The notes below the pieces were generated by a model. That model did no database searches and was not told the DNA's origin. It was given only the letters and a program-made list of their open reading frames with translations. From a virus: 64,000 nucleotides of DNA. Positions within the stretch are counted from its first letter, which is position 1; each line of letters starts with the position of its first letter. The stretch lies in IMG/VR virus record IMGVR_UViG_3300028197_001738, positions 1 to 64,000 of that record, one strand, 5' to 3'. Below are positions 53,801 to 63,037 of the stretch, in pieces. The translations under genes were made by a program, and so were the position numbers.

Positions 53801-54371
53801 CTTTGAAAAAATTTCTTCCATTTCTAAAATTTCGTTCCCATCCTTTGACAATTCCAGTAAAAGTCATATTATCAAATTTAAAAAATACCGCAACTCCTAT
53901 TATATCATAAACATTAGTGTTTGTATTATCTATACTTCCATTCTCATTAATTTTAGTTCCTGTCGCAAAAAACCCAGGATCTTCAGCTAACCAGTATTTT
54001 GAAACAACGCCGCTGTCTGTCCACGTATAATATATTTTACCAGGAACATTTTTTTCTTTAGGAGGATTAGGATCTCCATCCTTATCCACTCTTGCAGGAT
54101 CGTAGGGTTTTCCTAATTCATCGATATAGCAATCCTCATCTGTACTGCAAGTATGGTAATGGTCATCTCCATAAGACGGAACATCATTAAATGGGTTTAT
54201 CGGATTTGTTCCGTTATAACAAGTTAACGGTTGAAAATCTTCTACTAATTCTACTGTGCATGTAGAACTTGTTCCTCCCCAACCAAGATTCATGTTGACA
54301 GACACAACGCTTGCGCCTAAAAATAAAGTTTGTCCTATAACTTTGGTGCCGTCACATTTAGTAGTAGCCAT
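47862..54371 (-). CDS. giant structural (tail hub/baseplate-type) protein of 2169 residues
   Basis: This is a single frame of 2169 residues. The N terminus (to about 230) has N-M-T-F-T-G-I-V-K-G-W-E-R and F-K-V-E-I-E-S-A-G-S-L-L, which resembles tail-hub or gp27-like domains where G-I-V...W is followed by a beta strand. A zinc-like knuckle is at about 1705-1740 (C-H-I-C, then C-P-N-C). A Gly/Ala-rich patch is near 640-660. No lysozyme or protease motif was found. It lies between the 2524-residue and 648-residue structural-looking genes. Tail hub or baseplate assignment is tentative. Confidence 0.55.
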   Translation of the reverse strand: MATTKCDGTKVIGQTLFLGASVVSVNMNLGWGGTSSTCTVELVEDFQPLTCYNGTNPINPFNDVPSYGDDHYHTCSTDEDCYIDELGKPYDPARVDKDGDPNPPKEKNVPGKIYYTWTDSGVVSKYWLAEDPGFFATGTKINENGSIDNTNTNVYDIIGVAVFFKFDNMTFTGIVKGWERNFRNGRNFFKVEIESAGSLLENSHIILDQYAGTVFSMAPGDIYGAPRNYAGSLDATANIKSGNLHNTFNAYGFLDSLGPAGFGGANKNEKGISYRLALQALKVLTSSTDKSQLKWQSKNMFSPFGRILSKVMQKVESTGYLNIQTSFRNNAFGVIPPTLDHNGIPRTEFALDLSEIEIPPDDFRVEAKGGILRISDFLNQMLELNGQQNYWVFAESLVQQSNPYNILKVKAVPKENYIKPYTINYVVNELVNSGYAATSSSSGQRKNKEANVRSVMIGGKQKRIYQVKNYRLAFNQDNYIWNPVTAEFINFRRFDDIVTDKYKVPMATSTRNPQLGDQIHGNYNAIIDTDEKVRKFITGNSFTDPNNLWVDDTVFSRDASCLDVYSNKDFAIDENTGLPIIDNITDAAKLPGIGLAGNIGNNVVGFTAVGSPLTLLGVFKQADTQTTPSIGSLFSGGLLGTALFGSLGTLGSSGSETTITNIDQSNRYIPIFKDSICPFFGFKYDRTFPVSQDSNMHNYIRPVWLDSWTGQLCVAFDINELPPVSCGPLVSVYDKAFFGKDSGALPGTDKGLDQDPDDLASGGDSPGNPETIPPTGVPPTQPNITPELKREINFKGTGFLVTESELRAAMSGWESYLKYCLAKMPSTKPDLFLMLLECWQDKGVQISSGVVSNKKGLTRSPSELAAHGNDNNVANAGGGPGKRKGAQKSKISDINFSMLMHPGFINDLKILTNFLSTLASKYYGKKYMVKIPYMQSYRDQAYSNFNIPGFRGGDLFVYSGSAKTFSEYSLARSAWEEPGNFIDDGVMVGGAYWSALTDEQGMIPPLLGFNVSDKVDYTKKAWCALSALEKAKKLSGIRAQAINELFVELVVLEQVQFIRQPFVGPLSNWTFRIVCPQTMDNGAPNIVLTCALDGYLELTGSETDEYLKQSFVGMDEETFKGFKKFQALKRQAAAVTADMPAAIECTAEEALEQNNGNLNATAKVFVNEDSFLIPSIKWSTAGDSKEHVVVPYNVGFVSAYGADADPCAGGKKLYKKASIDNNAKIAYGRPEFLSDPRAIISIGNRIELNTTTYAYEHDPNGYVMPNVASEDISFYRYATGAARKYRIDENGEPELVGTGFDLTQDEYDHMEYLESNFLTPVIKEGNLLEKGSKTNVSANHRKMGAKAAQPFFAAIPVESNRYVYGPWANYPDLNKNNIWSYVNNPDTIVENLVDNITVESNSDYVPWNYGGTSLLDKAVIWDINAKENYLTTEENGSVKILGPPIFTIGSQFSTSANTLVSPYSVDTESIKMQDYNTQGGFVSQDFKCTFLDQSSTYNQGYPFVQGINISVATEGVTTSYNIGSYNPKMGSYNKELSDTQKKINQRFLKLGNEVLTNQNSSTNQLAEEVLSIIENQTNTTDVLKEAADLYSDSMFGNSPGELLIGSSRHFIAASNNGSDAQKMIKNKQMESWAGLFMAEEVGPELLQGYNVKSAMSLDGLLSPVSFYATSYHSTHNLSNFTTAQTRLATLESGNIPAVLDGYATKAYCHICKNVGYIEDTFVNYPNSEDRQTVKYACPNCNASRVSYDKFLDEKPTKDKAPRVVLNSDPKSKDIGINFYSLNPVVVPRGEFANPNAYPSGNIPDTHSIRVVGRGQQLPGIEANLDNFHGRNTQSSTIPPAFEEFDFESKEAEGTLFLNNQRFFSLRGPLMVHGWGYDKDGYPIPNYSDEPLEIDEKGRPKRFKLDGKGFNDMTHPGAFEPIRKTKDNPFFLLHLGDIITKRYSWDGSQWVMSKKPSKYFSENWASKPDTWPVGPVDLRWDHERRVWVGGDGGCGEELLPPYIVTNKIDNSTLADYISEKTDSGCPYKMVYITLEQDLIRDPDIFFYTNVVRGYIDDLEYITEPLPKGFRRLVYVIDRAGYSAPAGVRLLCRYNPDLGYYEPISKPNIVALGVINNGEANIDTAYAKSKTGAVSSDLVVNFNNPLDFKVYSGAPGVFSFIDGSWTLTSMN

Positions 54372-54373
54372 GA

Positions 54374-56320
54374 TTAATGATCCATATATCCTTTACCTAT
54401 TTCACAATTTTGATATATCCATGTCACAGATCTACTATATCTACCTTGATTAGCAGACCAAGACTCGTTATCCGACTGAGTGTAAACTAATCCATTTGTA
54501 GTCTTAGCCGTAATAAGTTTACTAGTTACAAAAGGCTGGTTTCCGATTATTAAATCCTGTATAGTACCATACACCCTTCCTCCAGTATATAATGGACATT
54601 CCTTATCTGTTAATAATGTTCCTTTAACACTAGAAGGTGGGACAACAACAATACTGATATTAATAGTTTTAGTACTAGCACTTCTGCCTGTTCTAGATAA
54701 AATAGGACCTAATGCTCTACCGGGAACTGCTATAGTAGCTACCTCATCACGAGGAACAGCAAAACTTACATCAATATTTTCACTTAAAACACCACTAATA
54801 ATTCTCAATCTATTATTATATTCTGCAGTATATCCTATGGTTCCTTTTCTTGGATTGTGACTTTCTGTTAAACTATTACAGGTTGGAGAAAGAGGTCTTT
54901 CTTTACTATAAATGGGGTTGTTAGGAGGATCTGTAGTCTTTGCTGGGTCTGTATATTGTAAAGTTCTGTCCGAAGAATTCATGCCTATGCATGCTCTACG
55001 ATACAAATGTGGTTTAATGTCGTCTGTCCATCCTGTGATAGCATTGCCATATCTTGCAGACCCGTTCATACTAGAAACAAGACCAGGCTTTGTTTGGTCG
55101 TCAAGTTTTTGATAAGCTATAGTTCTATCGGCTGGTGATTCAGCATTGAGATTTATCCCACTTGCTGGGGCTATATCTAAAGCTGGATCTTGACTATATA
55201 ATTGCAAACCGGCAATATTACCAACAACTCTTACAGTTTTTGTCATATCTTCAGAGGTAGAAGTTTCAATAGTATATTCTTCTGTATAAGGGATTCCTGT
55301 TGGTAGAGCTAACCAGCTTTCAGTAATTTCATAATTACTATAATCTATATTAATAGAACGAACATGATTATATAAATTAGTGTTCGATGCAGAAGATCCC
55401 CCACCATTTCCATTTGGTGGCCATACAACAAACGGCATAACTCCACTGCCTGCATCTGCACTATCAACAACTCCTCTGTCAATTTGAGCTAAAACCCAAT
55501 CTCTAGCCTGGCTTAAATTATTACCCCTAGCGACTTCAGATGTTAAACATTGTCCACTTGGCTTTGTCATACCTCTTGCAGAAACTGTATGTGTTATACG
55601 GAATTGAGGAATATCTATTATATCAATACTTGTGCTGCTAGTATTACCTCCACCTACATTGCCTGGAGGAATAGTGGAGTTTGGAGTTGCACTAAGTATA
55701 GGATTACTAAATTCTGGTCTTTGGTGGGAAATATCATTTTGGAAAAATGTTGCATAAGTATTATCTATACTTTCTACTGACCACCTGTCTGTTTTATCTG
55801 TTACCCAATCTTCTGAGGACAAACCACTTAAAGGCGTTACTTGTTCTAAACTTACAGTATAGTCAATAGTGCTTGTCCAATTATCTGGAGTTTGATTAAA
55901 AGAAATATCTGTTAATGTTGACCCCGAAGCAGAAAAAATTGACGCTCCATCACACTTTATTTGAAAATCCCCGTAAGGACAAGATCTGAACAAAGTATTT
56001 AATCCACTGGCTGCTCCGAGCAAACCTGTAATACCGCTACCTGGGGGTTTTAGCTCTACATTATCAGCAGGATTATTATACCTAACTATTTTACCTTCTA
56101 TATTAATAGATGTAGTTTGAATACTGGGAATATCACTAGAGTTTTTTTGAACACTAGTAGAAATATTAACAAAAGGCACCGGTCCTGTTATTTCGGCTAG
56201 CTCTTGTTCATTATAGAAAATCTGTGTACCTTTATTCTGAGTAGCATCTTGGACTACTACAGTCTTGTTATTTTCACTGTTTGACGAATCACCGTCAAGT
56301 AATAGGTTTGAGTACACCAT
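54374..56320 (-). CDS. virion structural-type protein of unknown function
   Basis: This 648-residue protein has no membrane segment and is mostly beta-like, with N, S, T and G abundant. Isolated cysteines (C-P-Y-G-D-F near 113, and others later) may form disulfides or metal sites. It is co-linear with the giant tail-type genes (2-base spacing to the next gene), and the length is typical of tail or baseplate proteins. I do not recognise a family. A structural role comes from context only. Confidence 0.5.
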   Translation of the reverse strand: MVYSNLLLDGDSSNSENNKTVVVQDATQNKGTQIFYNEQELAEITGPVPFVNISTSVQKNSSDIPSIQTTSINIEGKIVRYNNPADNVELKPPGSGITGLLGAASGLNTLFRSCPYGDFQIKCDGASIFSASGSTLTDISFNQTPDNWTSTIDYTVSLEQVTPLSGLSSEDWVTDKTDRWSVESIDNTYATFFQNDISHQRPEFSNPILSATPNSTIPPGNVGGGNTSSTSIDIIDIPQFRITHTVSARGMTKPSGQCLTSEVARGNNLSQARDWVLAQIDRGVVDSADAGSGVMPFVVWPPNGNGGGSSASNTNLYNHVRSINIDYSNYEITESWLALPTGIPYTEEYTIETSTSEDMTKTVRVVGNIAGLQLYSQDPALDIAPASGINLNAESPADRTIAYQKLDDQTKPGLVSSMNGSARYGNAITGWTDDIKPHLYRRACIGMNSSDRTLQYTDPAKTTDPPNNPIYSKERPLSPTCNSLTESHNPRKGTIGYTAEYNNRLRIISGVLSENIDVSFAVPRDEVATIAVPGRALGPILSRTGRSASTKTINISIVVVPPSSVKGTLLTDKECPLYTGGRVYGTIQDLIIGNQPFVTSKLITAKTTNGLVYTQSDNESWSANQGRYSRSVTWIYQNCEIGKGYMDH

Positions 56321-56334
56321 ATCATTTTTAATTC

Positions 56335-59300
56335 CTATGTAATTGGAGCAGTATTTCTAGCCCTGTACTTAATAATTACTATGCCGCTTCCTCCGGTGGC
56401 TGAAGCTCCTCCTGCTCCTCCAGTATTTGCTGCTCCAGGCGCTCTTCTAGAACCACCTCCGCTGGATGCTCCTCCTCCACAAGAACCTCCTTCTCCGTCT
56501 CCTCCTCCGCCTCCTCCGAATTGATTACTATTTATACATCCATCTGCTATGTCTACGGTTAAACCAGCACCACCATTACCTCCTCTTGTCTGACATCCTG
56601 AGTTGCAACTGCCCCAACCTGCTCCAGCTCCTCCTCCTCCTCCTATGCCTGCTCCTCCTCCACCAGCAATGCAACTGCCGGAACCAAAAGCAGCACCGGT
56701 GTAACCCTGAAGACAGCCATCATTATTACTTAGTGGTCCGCCGTATTTTGCACCGTTCAATTCTATGCAATCACTAGTTCCGTTAGGGTATGTAGTTGGG
56801 TCAGCTGCTATTTGAGCTGCTGTTAGAATAATGAGATCATCAGGATTCTTGCCGCAATCATATTCTTCTGTTGCTCCCCATGGAGCTTGAATCAAGCCAG
56901 CGCCAGGATATCTGCATCCCTGACCACCACCACTTGCTCCTCTACTACCAGGGAAAGCTGTGTTGCCCCTTAATTCTCCACTTCCACCAAAACCACCACC
57001 ACGAGCAACCAGCACCCTTTTTTTTACAGCGTCTCCATCAGGCTGATCTCCTGTTTGACTTGTTGTTTTGTATCTAATTATAACTATTCCGCTTGCTCCG
57101 CTAGCCCAAGGACCACCTCCACCCCCACCAGTATTAGGTGTTCCGTTTGTTTGAGCCGTCGCACCATACCCTGTTCGACCAGGTTTATAGCTTTGTCCAC
57201 CACCTCCGCCATTTCCTTCGGCTGGGGTGTTGTTATATTGTCCAGTATAGAACAAACCAGCCCAGAAGCCTGTTAGACGACCTCCTTGTGCCTCATTGCC
57301 TCTACCTCCGCCTCCTACTCCTCTTAGGTAATAAGCGTTGTCTCCTACACCTTGAGGGCTTCCGCCTCCTCCACCGCCATACCATTGTGTTGTTCCAGAT
57401 ATATCGGTTCCGTATGAAGATCCCCCATCTCCTCCTTTATTATGCCAGGCTGGGCCGCTTCCTTGAGTTGGGTCCCAAGATAGACTACCTCTTCCGGAGA
57501 TACCGGCTCCAGTAGCCCCTCCTCCTCCACCGCCCGACACGGTAGAAGAACCAGATTCAGAATATCCTTGAGGACCTCCAGCAAAACCTTCGCCAGAATC
57601 TCCTCCTTCATTAGCAGATCCAGGACTACCTCCATTAGCTTCTATAATCAATGAGTTTCCTGAGATAGATGAATTAGATCCACTTTGCTTATATATGCCT
57701 CCATCACCAATAACAATATTATATTGCCCTGTAGATGGGAAAATTATATCTCGTTGATGCTTAACACCACCGCTGCCTCCTCCTCCACCAATTAATGATT
57801 CATTTGGTGATCTTCCAGCTCCTCCGCCACCCCCAACAACTAGAATATCAAATTTTGCATCAGCGGGCAAGCTGCCAATGCCGAATGTTCCATTTTGTTT
57901 AAAGGTATGTATGGTATATTCTCCAACAGTAGTTTTTTCTCCACCATTAGCAAATATTTCTGTGTCTGGAGCATCTGGGTCTTGTGGCTCAGGAGCAGCG
58001 CCATTATAGAATATACTACTGTTCTTACCCCTAGCTCCAGGGGCTCCGCCATCTCCAACATGTATGTCGTAAACTCCAGCTCCATCTGCACCATTTTGAT
58101 TTAAAGAATAAGATGTTCTTAATGCAGCTCCTCCTGATCCTCCTCCACCAGCAGCTCTATTTACTGGGCCGCTTCCGCCGCCTCCACCACCTCCCATTAA
58201 GAAGACATCGAAAACAGCGTCATTATCTATAGTATTAATCGTAAAGGTATCATCATTTGTAAAGATATGAACATTATAATCTCCTTGAGTACACAATGTG
58301 CCACCAGTGGCATCGACGTTAGGAACTCTAGCTCTACATACCTGTAGTTCTCCTATCCAATTCCCTGATGTTGCAGCAACGGACTCCCAAGCATTTGTCA
58401 CATCGTTCCATGCCCAATGAAATTGAGCTCCAGGATTAGGATAATTTGTTTGATTAACAAACAACCCACACTTTGCCATACTATCAATAAGGCAAATTTC
58501 TACATTGTTTTCAGCTTCTATTTGTCTGATTTTGTTAATAGTTATTTGATCAAGTCTTACGGTAGCTGTTCCATTTTGTGTATCTAAACCATATCTAGCA
58601 GCAATCTTTTCTGGAGCACAAAAGTACAGAGAAAAACCTGGAGTATGACTTGGTGTCGGTGTTGGGGTGTGAGTATTAGTTGCCGTAGGAGTTGCTGTAG
58701 CCGTAGCAGTAGGAGTTGCTGTTGCTGTAGCTGTGGGAGTAGCTGTTCCTGTTGCTGTTGCTGTGGCTGTTGCAGTAGGGGTTGCTGTTGCTGTTTCTGT
58801 AGCAGTATTAGTCACAGCAGGAGTGTGTGTATTAGTTGGCGTTATACTAGGAGTAGGAGTATTTGTAGGTGTTTCTGTTTGCGTAGGAGTTGGTGTTTTT
58901 GTTGGCGTTCTACTAGCAGTAGCAGTAGGAGTACTAAAAGCTGTTGCTGTGTTCGTTGGAGTAGGGGTATTACTTGCAGTATTAGACGGAGTAACAGTAT
59001 TAGTAGGAGTTATAGTAGGAGTGACGCTATTAGTAGGAGTAGGACTAGCTGTAGCCGTTGTAGTAGGTGTAGCCGTTGTAGTAGTAGTAGGTGTATTAGT
59101 TGGGGTTTTAGTTGGTGTGACTGTAGGAGTAGGAGTTGGACATAAGTAAACAGTGTTTTGTGAATAAACATCTCCATTAAAGTTATTGGTAGTTATAACT
59201 TCAAGCAAAACCAAATTTACATGTTGACTTTTTCTCAATAAAAAAGGAACAGTTTTCTTATTAGAATTAGCGGTAAAAGTAACTGTATCTCTATCTATTT

Positions 59301-59403
59301 CAGCGAATTCATCATAAGTGTTTCTTAGCTTAACCTTAACAGTATATTCATTTCCTACAATAAGATCTTCTAGATCAATATTTATAATGTCTGTTGTTAT
59401 CAT
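56335..59403 (-). CDS. Gly-rich tail protein with Pro-Thr stalk
   Basis: This is a 1022-residue protein. Residues 1-85 resemble one degenerate copy of the NWP/CxDC module of the upstream genes ([13 protein letters not shown], ending [10 protein letters not shown]). Residues about 88-265 are a Pro-Thr stalk ([12 protein letters not shown]). A 90-residue ordered segment follows. From about 360 to 1015 there are Gly-rich domains, opening with [13 protein letters not shown] and [13 protein letters not shown], closing with G-I-V-I-I-R-Y and G-I-V-I-I-K-Y. These are typical of phage Gly-rich tail and fibre domains. It is likely to be a host-contact fibre. Confidence 0.7.
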   Translation of the reverse strand: MITTDIINIDLEDLIVGNEYTVKVKLRNTYDEFAEIDRDTVTFTANSNKKTVPFLLRKSQHVNLVLLEVITTNNFNGDVYSQNTVYLCPTPTPTVTPTKTPTNTPTTTTTATPTTTATASPTPTNSVTPTITPTNTVTPSNTASNTPTPTNTATAFSTPTATASRTPTKTPTPTQTETPTNTPTPSITPTNTHTPAVTNTATETATATPTATATATATGTATPTATATATPTATATATPTATNTHTPTPTPSHTPGFSLYFCAPEKIAARYGLDTQNGTATVRLDQITINKIRQIEAENNVEICLIDSMAKCGLFVNQTNYPNPGAQFHWAWNDVTNAWESVAATSGNWIGELQVCRARVPNVDATGGTLCTQGDYNVHIFTNDDTFTINTIDNDAVFDVFLMGGGGGGGSGPVNRAAGGGGSGGAALRTSYSLNQNGADGAGVYDIHVGDGGAPGARGKNSSIFYNGAAPEPQDPDAPDTEIFANGGEKTTVGEYTIHTFKQNGTFGIGSLPADAKFDILVVGGGGGAGRSPNESLIGGGGGSGGVKHQRDIIFPSTGQYNIVIGDGGIYKQSGSNSSISGNSLIIEANGGSPGSANEGGDSGEGFAGGPQGYSESGSSTVSGGGGGGATGAGISGRGSLSWDPTQGSGPAWHNKGGDGGSSYGTDISGTTQWYGGGGGGSPQGVGDNAYYLRGVGGGGRGNEAQGGRLTGFWAGLFYTGQYNNTPAEGNGGGGGQSYKPGRTGYGATAQTNGTPNTGGGGGGPWASGASGIVIIRYKTTSQTGDQPDGDAVKKRVLVARGGGFGGSGELRGNTAFPGSRGASGGGQGCRYPGAGLIQAPWGATEEYDCGKNPDDLIILTAAQIAADPTTYPNGTSDCIELNGAKYGGPLSNNDGCLQGYTGAAFGSGSCIAGGGGAGIGGGGGAGAGWGSCNSGCQTRGGNGGAGLTVDIADGCINSNQFGGGGGGDGEGGSCGGGASSGGGSRRAPGAANTGGAGGASATGGSGIVIIKYRARNTAPIT
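58640..59150 (-). repeat. Pro-Thr stalk-coding repeat, minus strand
   Basis: The minus strand encodes about 170 residues of T-P-T-N-T and T-A-T-A-T-P type. On the plus strand it reads GTAGGAGTTGCTGTAGC-like and GTTGCTGTTGCTGT repeats. The style is that of the plus-strand stalks at 7.1-7.8 and 9.3-10.4 kb, although the gene is on the other strand and in a different protein. Confidence 0.85.
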
Positions 59404-59442
59404 TTTTTATCCTAGTAATATAAAGTTGACTAAAAAGCTACA

Positions 59443-61368
59443 CTATTCTAAATAAGTAGCGTTGGAATTGCATTCCTCGCCACATAAAAGACCTAAAAAT
59501 CCAAGAGATTCTGCACCTGTGCCGATATCTGTTAATGTAGCTTGTGCCAAACCTTGTTCTCTATTAGTAAGTGCTGTAGTCATAAGAACAGGAACAACAG
59601 CTTTTCCATTTCTTCCTATATAAACAACACCTGTGTGAGGAACAAAATTAACCTGACCAGATAGGCTAGCTAACTGATATTTGTAAGCTGTATCTGGATT
59701 TGCACCTGTAATAGAAACAAACATCATATCTGTGCCAGAGCAACATGATAGCGGTAATTCTAAAATAGGAGCACCGGAGAAACTAATAGTTGAGCAATTT
59801 AAACAAGGCAAGCAATCATTGCACTGCATATCAATATTGGCTCCTTCATAATATAATCCAGAACACTCTTTATTATATAATACTGTATGAAATTTATTAA
59901 ATTTATTTTCATACTCTTGATTGTAAGAGGTGATATTGTAAGCTAAAGCCCCAGGGTTATTGAGAGCATCTCCTGTTGGTAAAGCAAAAATAGCTTTATG
60001 TCCAAACGTTTGAGTCGTTTCTCTAGCTCTAAATTCTCCAGAAGGAGGATCCGCTATAACAGGCCAATTCCCATCTATACTTTCAAATTTATAACCATAA
60101 GTTGTTTTAGGTGTCAAATTATCAAATGTTACAGTAAAATCGCTAACTTGAGAAGCAGCAGAAATTTCCACATCAGTATCTTTAATAATAATATCTTTAT
60201 CAGTAGACATAGTAACTTCTGGATCAATAAAGCAATCGTCACAGGATAGAGTAAATTGATTACTTACCCCTGCTTGTAATTGACAATTTGCTGGCTCTAC
60301 ATAAAGATATAATGTATTCATCTTATGATCTTTTTGAAGACACACGTTCGTTGCTGTTAGTATGCCGTTGTTGCCAACATTACACACATCTTCAGAATCA
60401 CAAAAAGAATACATAGAATCTAAAGCGTAGAAAGTATTGTTGTTTGCAATAAAAGTTCCAGAAACATTAGTTAGATTTATTGGCCAGTTGCCACCAGCTG
60501 AATGAAATTGATAATTATAGCTTTTATTCTTTTGTACATTATTAATTTTTGCATGTAAATGCCCTGTACTCCCAGTATTCTTAGTAAGCTCTACATCTTG
60601 TATATCTTCAACAGAAATATTACCTAGACAGTCTTGACAAGAAAATGTCATAGGATCACTGGTGTAAATTTGTTGACTATTACAATCTTGGTCAGCAATA
60701 AGCTCCATACCGATTGTGGCCGTTAGATCAAAATCATCAAAACATGTAGGAGTAGTATTATTAAAAATATTGTCAGAAATAATACCCGTTGCTTCGTTAA
60801 AAGTAATTCTGCTATATACTTGAGAAGATGCGCTATTGGGGACAAATGTTCCAGAAATATTGGAAATAGTTACGGGCCAATTGCCTCCCAAAGAATAAAA
60901 TTTATATGTATATTTTTTGTTTGGAATTAGATTAGTTAAATCTATTTTAATATCTGAGCTATTACCCATAGCGGTAGATAATGTGTTTATGTAAGTAGGT
61001 TCAACCGAAGGTTTGCTGGTGCAGTCTTCACAGTTAACTCTAATATTTTTTGTTAATTGTACCGCGTCGTTGGCATCTTTTTTTATAATTAATTCTAAAA
61101 CAGAATAAACGTCAGTAGATTTAATATCACAAGATTCAATACTGTACGGAAGTAAGTTTAATTCACCTTGGCAAGACCCTGTTGTAGAGCAGAACTGCAG
61201 TCCTGTATTAACATCATAGGTAGTGCTATAAGCGTCAGAAGCAATCACTCCAGATTTTGCTCCTAACAAAGCTGGCCAATTACCACCAAGACCATTCCAC
61301 ATATAACTATATGTAGCATTTGGTTCTAAACCACTTATTTTAACGGAAACATTTTTGTAATTAGACAT
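59443..61368 (-). CDS. tandem NWP/CxDC-module protein (five copies)
   Basis: This 641-residue protein consists of five tandem modules of about 130 residues. Each contains Y-x-Y-x-x-x-x-x-G-G-N-W-P near its start, S-G-x-F/I about ten residues later, and C-x-D-C near its end. The four clear WP cores are A-T-Y-S-Y-M-W, Y-T-Y-K-F, Y-N-Y-Q-F and Y-G-Y-K-F. The fifth (Y-K-Y-Q-L-A-S-L-S-G) has lost the WP. A second cysteine motif F-C-S-T-T-G-S-C occurs mid-module. The function is unknown. Regular copies, no signal peptide and a late-operon location suggest a virion surface protein. Confidence 0.65.
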   Translation of the reverse strand: MSNYKNVSVKISGLEPNATYSYMWNGLGGNWPALLGAKSGVIASDAYSTTYDVNTGLQFCSTTGSCQGELNLLPYSIESCDIKSTDVYSVLELIIKKDANDAVQLTKNIRVNCEDCTSKPSVEPTYINTLSTAMGNSSDIKIDLTNLIPNKKYTYKFYSLGGNWPVTISNISGTFVPNSASSQVYSRITFNEATGIISDNIFNNTTPTCFDDFDLTATIGMELIADQDCNSQQIYTSDPMTFSCQDCLGNISVEDIQDVELTKNTGSTGHLHAKINNVQKNKSYNYQFHSAGGNWPINLTNVSGTFIANNNTFYALDSMYSFCDSEDVCNVGNNGILTATNVCLQKDHKMNTLYLYVEPANCQLQAGVSNQFTLSCDDCFIDPEVTMSTDKDIIIKDTDVEISAASQVSDFTVTFDNLTPKTTYGYKFESIDGNWPVIADPPSGEFRARETTQTFGHKAIFALPTGDALNNPGALAYNITSYNQEYENKFNKFHTVLYNKECSGLYYEGANIDMQCNDCLPCLNCSTISFSGAPILELPLSCCSGTDMMFVSITGANPDTAYKYQLASLSGQVNFVPHTGVVYIGRNGKAVVPVLMTTALTNREQGLAQATLTDIGTGAESLGFLGLLCGEECNSNATYLE

Positions 61369-61382
61369 AATTTGGTACCTTG

Positions 61383-63032
61383 TTATTCTATATCTGCTGA
61401 AACAAAACTTACTGAATCGGATAGTTTACAATCTGTACATGTGACTCTGAAAATATTACTCTCAAATATATTGGCTTGGCAATCAGATTCTTGAACATAT
61501 AATCTAACATCAACATATTCTGGTAAATCATTTTGATAAGCCTTCACGGTCTTGCTTGTGTCTACATAGGGGTTGTAATCCATAACATACGTAAACCCTG
61601 AAGGACAAGATCCAGTGGACTCACAAAGAGTAAAAGGGAAATCTATGGTTTGATAAGAAAGTTCAGGACGTATAATACCAGTAGATAAAGGAATGTATAG
61701 AGGCCAGTTACTACCCTCCTCCGATTCTATATAATAATTATATATTTTCTTAACATCTAGATCTGTTAGTTTGGCCTGAACAGAGACTCCATCTCCTCTA
61801 CTTAAGCTAACCTCTTTAACTCCTTTAGCAGAAAGCTCCGGAGTAGGATCAGGAGGAAAACAATCATCACAACCTAAATGCATAATATTAGACTTTATAG
61901 ACTGATCTGGACAATCTAGTGCTGATACGCTCATTGTAATTTTAGCTTCATAATCATCTTTGTTAAACAAGCATCCGTCTTCTAGCTGATAGTCCAATAC
62001 TTTGTCATGAGATTGTATAGCTAATCCAGTAGCTTCGGAAAATTCTACATACGAATCTATACAATATGTATTTGTAGGGGAATGGAACATTCCTGTAATG
62101 TTATCCATAATCACAGGCCAGTTAGACCTAATGGCTGAGTATTCATACTTATATTGTCTGTATGGAACAATACCACTAACTATGGCAACAAATTCGGCAT
62201 AATTGTTATTGTTTTCTGTTAGTACTAATCGACTAGGTATTCCTAATATGGGTTTGGGTAGACAGTCATTACAGTCTAGATTCATAGTATTGCTATAGAC
62301 TTCATCATAATCACAAGAATCAGGCTCTATGTATAATCTCAAATTGCAAAAATTTTGATTATTATTCATGCATGTAGGATCTAAATCATAAGCCATAACA
62401 CTGTCAGAGCCATTTGGACAAACACCCGTGCCTTCACAGAACACAACCTTGGTTGGTATCATACAGTTATCTTCTGCTGCTAATATTTGTCCTGTGGGAG
62501 GATATACTTTAGCTGGCCAGTTAGCATCAACAGATTCATATCTATAGTTGTATCTTTCTTTGGGAACTAAACCTCTTACATTAGCAGTAAACTCTATGTT
62601 ATTTGTAGCTGTTTGTTGATTATCTAACACAATATTATTTGTAAGGGTGTATTGTTCAGGTAGCTCAACAGAGACATTGGGTATGCATGTGTCACATGTT
62701 ACATAAACGGGATCGCTAAAAACCTGAATACTTGGGTCCTCTACTAAGGATGCTTTTAGTCTAACAAAAGCAAATACGTCAGATCTATCTTTTGTGCATG
62801 TCTTAGTCATAGAATATGGCATAGTCTGTGTATCCTCTGAACATCCACTAGATGAACAAAAAGAAACAGCAGCTGAAACAGAACCACTTTTAGCAACAGC
62901 AGTGAATTCTCCAGATGTTGGTAAAACAGTAGCTGGCCAATTACCGCCTAAACCCTCTACTGTAAATGAGTAATTTAATCGTTTTAATAGGCCGTTTAAT
63001 TCAAAATTGATAGGAACAGTATTATTTGGCAT
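61383..63032 (-). CDS. tandem NWP/CxDC-module protein (four copies)
   Basis: This 549-residue protein has four modules of the same type as 59443-61368. WP cores follow L-N-Y-S-F, Y-N-Y-R-Y, Y-K-Y-E-Y and Y-N-Y-Y-I. Module-end C-x-x-C motifs are C-D-T-C, C-N-D-C, C-D-D-C and C-T-D-C. Mid-module cysteine motifs C-S-S-S-G-C and C-E-G-T-G-V-C are present. Gene boundaries fall on module boundaries: it begins one residue before a module and ends just after one. It is 14 bases from the next gene in the array. Confidence 0.65.
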   Translation of the reverse strand: MPNNTVPINFELNGLLKRLNYSFTVEGLGGNWPATVLPTSGEFTAVAKSGSVSAAVSFCSSSGCSEDTQTMPYSMTKTCTKDRSDVFAFVRLKASLVEDPSIQVFSDPVYVTCDTCIPNVSVELPEQYTLTNNIVLDNQQTATNNIEFTANVRGLVPKERYNYRYESVDANWPAKVYPPTGQILAAEDNCMIPTKVVFCEGTGVCPNGSDSVMAYDLDPTCMNNNQNFCNLRLYIEPDSCDYDEVYSNTMNLDCNDCLPKPILGIPSRLVLTENNNNYAEFVAIVSGIVPYRQYKYEYSAIRSNWPVIMDNITGMFHSPTNTYCIDSYVEFSEATGLAIQSHDKVLDYQLEDGCLFNKDDYEAKITMSVSALDCPDQSIKSNIMHLGCDDCFPPDPTPELSAKGVKEVSLSRGDGVSVQAKLTDLDVKKIYNYYIESEEGSNWPLYIPLSTGIIRPELSYQTIDFPFTLCESTGSCPSGFTYVMDYNPYVDTSKTVKAYQNDLPEYVDVRLYVQESDCQANIFESNIFRVTCTDCKLSDSVSFVSADIE

Positions 63033-63037
63033 ATTGA

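Noticed and set aside
58640-59149. Plus-strand reading frames opposite the minus-strand stalk and Gly-rich gene (Val/Gly-rich or Cys/Ser-rich)
   Set aside because: They are antisense to a low-complexity coding region, have extreme composition, no ribosome binding sites, and lie on the strand opposite to a continuous operon.
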